From Perkinsus olseni (Eukaryota; Perkinsozoa; Perkinsida; Perkinsidae), in contig JABANP010000050.1 in assembly GCA_013115135.1 (NCBI GenBank), positions 62,001-126,000 of the forward strand: DNA of 64,000 bases, given 5' to 3'. Every line of letters begins with the position of its first letter. The first letter of the stretch is position 1. Below the pieces are notes generated by a model. It saw only the letters and a program-made list of their open reading frames with translations. It was not told the DNA's origin and did not search any database. This document shows positions 56,942 to 64,000 of this stretch, piece by piece. The translations under genes were made by a program, and so were the position numbers.

Positions 56942-57346
56942 ATGAAGTCGCCAGCAAAACACGTAGGTAGGGCGCTGATTGCTGATTTCGAGATTCGTTC
57001 CTACTCGAAGGATGATGGCTTTCTTATTTCAGAGTTCAGGGCGATGCGGACTAATACCAGTTTAGGAGGTGCTGCCCAGCCTTCACTCGGTGGTGAGACG
57101 TAACCCGTGGATGCTGGTTGTAAATGGATTGTCGTTGACGTTTGTAGAGAGCATTATACCTGATGGCAACGAAGACCGACCCTCACTAGGCTCATCCGAG
57201 ACCCTTATGCCGAATCCCATACCTGGAGGTAAAGGATATACCTTCATCAGGGGGCTCTGGTAGGATCCTCTTACCATGCTGCAGGAATGGGGCAAGCGCT
57301 CAAGGAGCGCGTGAATGCTGATTTCGGCGGACCGCATAACAATTAG
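56942..57346 (+). CDS. Small Gly/Asn/Pro-rich orphan, about 77 residues
   Basis: The ATG at 56942 opens MKSPAKHV. An intron (about 56967-57032) joins EFRAMRTNTSLGGAAQPSLG. A second intron leads to SIIPDGNEDRPSLGSSETLM, and a third (57 nt, ending CTGCAG near 57283) leads to MGQALKERVNADFGGPHNN before TAG at 57344-57346. All joins keep phase. The protein is likely disordered apart from the C-terminal helix. Function is unknown. Confidence 0.45.
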
Positions 57347-57557
57347 CATCATACAGGTTGGTGTCTGTGCGGTCTATCTACCCTGGGAGACTCGTAAGGG
57401 TTTGAATACGTTGCATGCACGTCTCGAAGCCCCACATGTATAAAATCTGAACCACGTTCTAGTATGTTGAGTTCATAGTACGACGAATGGTGTAGGGTAG
57501 CTGTTTTTGACTGGTACGTGATGCAGTTAAGATTTTACTCGTTGATTGAAACCTCTT

Positions 57558-60209
57558 ATGGATGGCTCCGGAGGTGGCGACGGCGGACTAGGTGCCTACG
57601 TGCCAACATATGATTTCAACAAGCGTGAAGATTACGACTATCATGTATCCTATGACTACTTAGGAGGTGAGGTCTACTGCTCCTGCTGCTGCCACTACTT
57701 GGCATACGTCCGCTCACGGTAATACTGAAAGAGCCGTGGATGAGCAATGCTGATTGCCGATCAGGTCAGTTGGGCAGAGACATGTTGTCTGAGAAGCGGA
57801 AAAAAGAACGGAAGAAGGGGAAATATGATATGAGACCCGTTAGGGCTCCCGATGATGAAGGTTAGGAGCAGTCAGGTTACCAGTACCTTGCCATACAGTT
57901 TTGCTCCCCTCGCTGGGGTCTCTCAGTTTTGAGGAATCGGATCGTAAAGACAGCTGAGTTCGTTTGCAAAAGCAAGAATCCTGAGGGGCTCGAAAACAAA
58001 ATAAAGTAGTGATCGGGCGGTTGAAAGCAATTTTACGGAGTGGCTGCTTCGTCGGAGCTCATAGCTTGCTTGGAGTGGACGTAGTCTTCTAACTTCCAAG
58101 TGTGTTGCTAGGTCTTCGAAGGACCCTAAGATGCTATTCATCCGAGACGAGGATCATGAGGCCCATCAGTACTATCTCTGGGCAAAGCATTGCATAAGTC
58201 GAGAGGTTAAAGACTGGGAATCTATAACTCCGGAAAACGTATGACTCTTGCACTAACGCTTTCCTAATGGCTAGGAGCTTGTCCTTAGGAAAGTATCAAG
58301 CGCAAGCAACAGCAAACGGAAGAGCTGAAGGACACTGTAGCGGACTTCTCTATCGGTACGATTGCGGCTATACGACTTGTCACCGCTAAATGATACCGAA
58401 CAGGCACACGTGTGGAAGTACTAGGATTGAAGAGCAAGCCTGAGCTAAACGGCACTTGCGGTAGGGACTCCTTACCACATACAAGAGGCGTGCTGGAAGA
58501 TGAGCTGCGTTCGTCAGGTACCGTAGTGGGAAAGAATAAAAGCAGCGGCAGATTTGAAGTCAAGCTTGATAAGACTGGCTCTATCATGGCTATCAAGCCT
58601 GACAATCTGATGTATGCCCCTGAGACGGCTGAGCAGGTCGCCGAGAGGAAGAAAAAGCAGAAAGAGTCTGGAGTAGTATGGGTTAGGCTCCACGTTTCAC
58701 CGACCATGCGGCGACTTTATCAATAGATATTCCCTGATGGATGCGCCGTTCATATTTCTGGTCTGAAGAGTGTGAGTGCAACGTAAGTCGGGTAGTCGTG
58801 TGTCACCCGCTTGTCTACTCGCACTTTTCAGTTGGATAAACGGGCAGGAAGGGATTGTGATTGGATGGAATCCGGATAAGAAGCGATACGATGTTAAACT
58901 GAACTGCGACGGCTCCATCAAGCAACTAAAACCGGTAATGGTGGCGGGGATGCTGAATCGTCCTCCACAGTTCGGATGAGAGCGGATAGCTGGTCTTAGG
59001 AAAATGTTCGAGTGAAGGTGCCAGAGGGATGGACTGAGTATTGGGATGAGGACCAGCAGCGGCACTATTATGTCGAGAACGCCACTCAGAAGGCACTATC
59101 CTTCACAGCAGTGGTCATCGGAAGTTCTAAGTGGATTTCAGGTTACGTGGAAGCATCCTGTCTTCAGCACAGGGGACGATGAGATAGGCTCGAAACCGGT
59201 GATGGAGGTAGACCCGGCTCATGCCGCGCTTTTGCCCTTGAATCTGCTCTCGAATGCATTCAGGAACATGCGGACTTCGAGGAAGAAGAGGGAGAAGCAG
59301 GCAGAGGAGATGACACGGGTGAGCCCTTGTCTGAGTCCGAGGACGAGGCGAGCGAAGATGACTTGGAAGACGAGGAAGCCTCGTAGGAGGGCGTCCAGAC
59401 GATATTCCTAGCTCTTAATGTTCTCCGCAGGCGTGACCAGGCGTCAGGGCTAGGCGCTTTCGAGCCCAAGTATAAGAAAGTCCGATACACAGCTGACGGA
59501 TACGATCCCACGAAGACGAAAAATGATCGTAATTCGTTGAACAGTTGGTCAGTCTAGCCGTAGTTGCCACTTTCAGCAACCCTGAAATCGCTTCCGGCCC
59601 TGCGAGAGAGGCTGGATAAAATTCGTGCTCATTTACTGCCAGATCATGCTGATGCGGTGCGACCAATCACTCCGACTGTTGTAAAGTGAGTCCACAGCTG
59701 TGCAAATTGCCTCCCCTTGCATGGAATTCTTTTAGACGCAACATGAAGGGCCCAGTGTTGTGTACCAAGTTGGAAGGACTGATGAAGGATATCAAAGAAC
59801 TCTCAACTCCTCTACGATGTAAGACTATACTATGGTATTCGAAGCCTATGCATCATTAGTGCTTCCGCTCTTCAGCCACTGGTACGCACTGGTCCCAGTT
59901 GACTCCGTTGGGTTGCGAATTCGCTGACACCTTCCTCGTGGCGATCGAACTACAGGTGAACACCAGTGAACCTGGGCTTAGCGCGGTGTGCAAGGTTTCC
60001 CTCGATAGGTTAACGAACTGGCTCTGCAATCTGCGATCAAGACACGTATGCAACTTTTGAATCGGATGCTTTTAGCACTGCAAAACTCCAAAGCGCCAGT
60101 ATGTGGTGGTGAAACAGCGATGTGTGAAAGCAATTTCCTTCTGTTTCAGACGGACCTACAGCCCTATGTTGATCAGTGCTGCGGAGCTCTTAAAATGATG
60201 TTGTTCTAG
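57558..60209 (+). CDS. SURP and WW domain protein, putative splicing-associated
   Basis: The ATG at 57558 opens MDGSGGGDGGLGAYVPTYDF. A basic exon (LSEKRKKERKKGKYDMRPVR) precedes a SURP module: LRNRIVKTAEFVCKSKNPEG, LENKI, then KDPKMLFIRDEDHEAHQYYL (57925-58180), the F/I..F/Y..YY pattern of SURP domains. Next are two related KOW/SH3-like repeats with 'PELNG..G', 'V..' and 'L..DGS...LKP' (about 58405-58620 and 58790-58970). A WW domain follows (VPEGWTEYWDEDQQRHYYVE, second Trp in TQWKHP; 59017-59130). An acidic stretch and a long C-terminal helical region end with CCGALKMMLF at 60209. SURP and WW modules both occur in pre-mRNA processing factors, and the next gene is Crooked neck. I do not know a named homologue with this exact order. 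Confidence 0.68.
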
Positions 60210-60360
60210 CCGTTACATTGACCCATCTTCCTGGTTTGAGTTTAAGCCGTTTACTCTGTTCCACGCACTGATGTGATGTCCCTCTGTAGTGGTGGCTTCG
60301 TTGTTGTTCCCACTTCTCTGCTGTGAACCTGCTTCTTGAGTAACAGCCGACTCCATTAAG

Positions 60361-63300
60361 ATGCCACCGAAGCAGGATAAATTCGCTGTCAAGAATGCGA
60401 CGGCTAACCCGCAGCAGATTACGGCTGAGCAAATTCTGAGGGAGGCCGTCGAGCGGATGGGCGATGTAGCGCGCTTCTGTTTGCAGCAGCCCTAACTCCG
60501 AGTTTCTTACTATCAGGAGCGCCCCGGGCCTTCTCGTAAGATTGCCAGCAAGGAGGAACTTGCAGACTATAAGTACGAGAGCGAGTCTCATTTGGGGCTG
60601 ACCGTCAGTGAGTCTCTGTCAGGGTGAACAAGCGGAAGGAATTTGAGGATACTCTGCGTAAACAACGACACCATATGGGCACATGGATCAAGTGAGAGTG
60701 AGGGGGGTGGAGCACTGACTAAGAATGGCTCCGCCAGGTATGCTCAGTGGGAAGAGTCCCAAGAGGAGTTCAGGAGGGCACGGTCAGTGTTTGAGAGAGC
60801 ACTCCAAATCGATTACCGCAACTCCTCTCTATGGCTCAAGTATATAGAGATGGAGATGAAGCACAAGTTTGTAGCCCATGCGAGGAACCTGTAAGCCACA
60901 GCAGCCTCCTGCCACCTGACAGATGCAAAATTTACAGGTTCGACCGAGTCACAAGCCTTCTACCTCGCCATGACCAATTCTGGTATAAGTATGCTTACAT
61001 GGAAGAGCTTCTCATGGATTACGCCGCTGCGAGGAAGGTAAAGTGGATACGAAGTGCATACGGATGGTGTCAGTGGAGTGCGGTTCAGGTGTACGAGAGA
61101 TGGATGCAGTGGCAGCCTAGCGATAATGCTTGGCTCCAGTACATTAAGTTCGAGCTTCGCTGCCACGAGATTGAGAGAGCCAGAGCCATATACGAGAGGT
61201 GATAACGGGAGGGTAATCTCCTCATCGATCATTTCCCGATGCGATAGATATGTATCCCAAATCCAGACGGTCATGTCGTTTACGCGGCTAGCCAAATTTG
61301 AAGAGAGGCACGGCAATAATGTAATAGATCTTGAGCCGTACAGCTGGACATCATGAGCCCCGTTAGGTCCGCGCACGAGCCGGTTACCAGACGTGCCACG
61401 ACACTTTGAAAGATGACCTTAGCCCGGAGGGAATTACGGAGGATTTGTAATACAGACTTTAGGGAAAACCTGCTCGGAGATACACCGAGCTCGCGCTGCA
61501 GATACATCAAGTGGGCAGAATTCGAGGAGCGCGCTGCAAGAGATGATCCATCGGCAGCGGCGAAGGTCTATAAGCTTGGCATCGATACTTTGCCGCCCGA
61601 GAGAACTGCCAGCCTGCGGGACAAATATGCGAAGTAGGCTGCAGACCATCCCGCAATTGGGCGGAATAGCGGCATCCAGGTACATGAAACAGAAGGGTAC
61701 GCGAACGGACATCGAGAGACTCCTCCTGGAGAAGTGCAGACTGAAATATGAGAAGCAGCTGTCTGACTCTGATGGTGTTGATGTCGACATCTGGATAAAC
61801 TACGTACGTTATCATTACTCTCCGTGCTGCTCACTTACATGTCATGTGCCTCCCGCGGTAGATTCTTCTCGAAGAAAACATTGGAGACTCCGCGGCCCAG
61901 TGCCGAGAGGTGTACGAGAGAGCCATTGCCGCAGCCCTGCCCCCTGAACAAGCGGCACCGAAAGGGCGAAAGGACCTCTACAGGCGATATGTGTAAGATG
62001 CGTCAGCTCGGTGATATCAGCGCCTACAAGATTATTATCTGTGGTAGATACATCTGGCTCTTCTATGCTAACTACGAGGAGTCCCTCATCCAGTCCGGAG
62101 AGTCGACACCTGATAGAGTGCGGGAAGTGTGAGTGTCGCGAATCAGTGTTGCAGTCGGTGCCCTGGTATTCACTGCGTCGAACGGTGTCAGATATCATAC
62201 GGCCCTCAGTCTTTTCCGCTCGCGGAAGATATACTTCAGCAAACTGTATAACGCATATGCAGAGTTCGAGATCCGTCAGATGGATGTGGCCCGCGCTAGG
62301 CTTGTGTAAGGTTACTTCACTCTGTGATTCACCTTGTGAACTCCGCTGGGAATGGCATCGCTTCTAGATACGGCCGAGCTATTGGCGAGTCTAAGAAGGC
62401 GTCCGTGTTCCGCTCCTACATACAGTTCGAGTTCAACCTTGGCCAGGTGGACCGGGCCCGGAGGATCTGTGCGAGGTGAGTCAATGCCTTCATTCTGCGC
62501 ACTGCTGGCTTATCTCAAATGGGCTCCAAGAGGAGAAGTCAAGTACTGTTCCGTCGAATAGTTACGTATCCGCTCACTCGCTTGAAGCCGCCTCCTGGGT
62601 CTGCTGGATGGATTTGGAGATGAAACTCTCAGAGGTGAACAGAGCTCGTAAACTGGGAGAGATGGCCATCAAGGTAATCTTTGTACTTCTTTCGACTTCA
62701 ACGAAACCGTTTGTCATTCAGCTCGCGGACGAGTCGGCATCCGACGAGAGCGAGGAGGTTATGAATGAGCCAGAACTCATCTGGAAGAAGTGTATCGATA
62801 TAGAAATCGATCAGGAAGAAATGGAGAATGCTCGGTATTACGTGGCTCCTCTAGAGGGGGGGGAAGCATTGATTTTTGCAGCGACTTGTTCGAGCGCCTA
62901 TTGGATCGAACTACCCACGTCAAGGTTTGGAGGTCCTATGCTGACTTCGAACTGAAGCACGCAGATCAGTCGTTCTCAAAGGCGAAGGAGGTGAGTAGAC
63001 TATGATACCGTCGTCCCCTCATCAAGCGGGTCGTGATACTGTTACCAACTCGATAAGGTCCTCGAACGCGGCATCGCAGAGGCCAAGAAGGACGAGGATC
63101 CTGAATCCCGTCGGTTGTTGCTAGAGTACATGCTTAAACTGGCGAAGGAGGCTAAATATGAGTAAGGCTTTTGCTGGGAGATCATTCAATCATCTCCTCA
63201 ATGCGTAGTGATATCGCAAACATCGAGAGCCGACAACCGAAGGCTGTCAAGCATAAGGGACGAGTTGATCAAAGCCACGGCGGCGGAGAGGCTGGCGCGG

Positions 63301-63529
63301 AAGACACAGTACGTCCAGGAAGACGGCTACTCAGCTCTCCTACGCCCATAGCAGCACGAATAATGACCGTTTCAATGGTATATTGCAGGTAATGGTAACT
63401 GTATGGGAATTCCCGGACGATGAGGTGGCCGGCGATGCTGCGAAGAAGCCCAAGATCAAATTGTTGGAGGCTGCTAAGATGTTTAAGAAGATGCGCTTAT
63501 CGGAGCAAGCGAGTAGCAGCCATCTTTAA
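60361..63529 (+). CDS. CRNKL1: Crooked neck / Clf1 pre-mRNA splicing factor (HAT-repeat protein)
   Basis: NineTeen-complex spliceosome scaffold. The ATG at 60361 opens [20 protein letters not shown] and TAEQILREA, matching the family's start. HAT repeats follow: [100 protein letters not shown]. Later blocks include [16 protein letters not shown] (near 62050), [37 protein letters not shown] and [17 protein letters not shown]. The C-terminus includes [33 protein letters not shown], ending with TAA at 63527-63529. It is interrupted by many short introns (first about 60466-60532). Length and order agree with full-length Crooked neck. Identity is very secure. Confidence 0.95.
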
Positions 63530-64000
63530 GATTGTCACAACGCGGTAGAGGAGTTTCCAACGTATGTCGTGTTTCTTGAATTAAGTTAGTATGCTGCATT
63601 CGAGATGCAGTATTTCGTATGTGAAGGCGAACTTGGCGTGGCCAAGTCACATGATGCTGCTGTGAGACACTCTACTAGCTATAAGCTACTAACTGCCCTG
63701 TAATCACCCCAAAAGGGAAAGGGATGCTTTCTGAGCCTTCTCCCTGCATTCAGCCGAACAATCAGTCGCTTTGCTTCAACACGGCGTAACAGGCAAGTAA
63801 CAACGCTGATAAGGTTGGTCGATCAGCGCCCCCGGGGATGTGTCACACATCATGTGTGTTTCGCCAATCCAAAGACTAGACTCTTGTTCAACCAACTCAA
63901 TACGAGCATTCGATGTAGAATGATGAAACCTATGGTGGTCGAGGAGAATATAGCCGATGCAGTATATGCACAACCAAATCTTGTTTCTTTTTCCTCATAC
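63530..64000. other. 3' flank of Crooked neck gene, no further gene
   Basis: About 470 bp to the window end. A minus-strand frame at 63776-63973 is open for 65 codons, with no family resemblance and no neighbouring exon visible. It could belong to a gene continuing beyond the window. Confidence 0.35.

Noticed and set aside
57232..57253. Possible 22-nt intron in the small 57 kb gene
   Set aside because: A 57-nt intron ending at CTGCAG near 57283 also keeps phase and has normal length.

Overview
This window is nuclear DNA of a eukaryotic microbe. Almost every gene is broken by short GT..AG introns, mostly about 40-100 nt, and genes sit 15-900 bp apart on both strands. No tRNA, rRNA, CRISPR array or recognisable transposon was seen. 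The very short introns, mixed base composition, flagellar genes (DRC3, a polycystin channel), and protist-type wax-ester, acid phosphatase and TM-glycoprotein genes fit an alveolate such as Perkinsus. That assignment is inference from gene style, not from a marker gene. Because of the introns, single reading frames show only pieces of most proteins. Boundaries below come from joining exons by reading frame, splice-site sequence and protein-family match.

Layout. 0.6-3 kb: wax synthase/DGAT (+). 3.8-5.9 kb: secreted histidine acid phosphatase (+). 6.2-10.4 kb: coiled-coil protein and a single-TM protein (-). 11-13.4 kb: orphan multi-exon gene (+). 13.5-15.1 kb: KRR1 ribosome-assembly factor (+). 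15.2-19.0 kb: acidic protein, then DRC3 of the axonemal dynein regulatory complex (+). 19.2-22.4 kb: two orphans (+). 22.5-29.2 kb, all (-): orphan, polycystin-2-like channel, alkaline ceramidase, DGAT2. 29.6-34.9 kb: CSE1/exportin-2 (+). 34.9-37.3 kb: tandem pair of membrane-anchored LEA2-like proteins (+). 37.5-41.8 kb: G-patch protein, RING/coiled-coil HEI10-like protein, SPRY + P-loop protein (+). 42-48.6 kb (-): small secreted orphan and a large NRPS-like gene. 48.9-49.9 kb (-): tandem pair of small proteins sharing a C-terminal motif. 50.6-54.2 kb (+): small orphan, GT34 glycosyltransferase, amino-acid transporter. 54.6-57.3 kb: small genes. 57.6-60.2 kb: SURP + WW protein. 60.4-63.5 kb: Crooked-neck/Clf1 splicing factor.

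Functional themes are neutral-lipid and sphingolipid metabolism (WS/DGAT, DGAT2, ceramidase), RNA processing (KRR1, G-patch, SURP-WW, Crooked neck), flagellum and sensory channel (DRC3, polycystin, possibly the coiled-coil gene), and membrane or secreted proteins. The standout is the NRPS-like gene at 43.1-48.6 kb. It reads adenylation domain, multi-TM segment, carrier protein, condensation domain, an order I do not recognise from a described family. A second point of interest is KRR1, whose conserved sequence changes frame by one base inside an exon.
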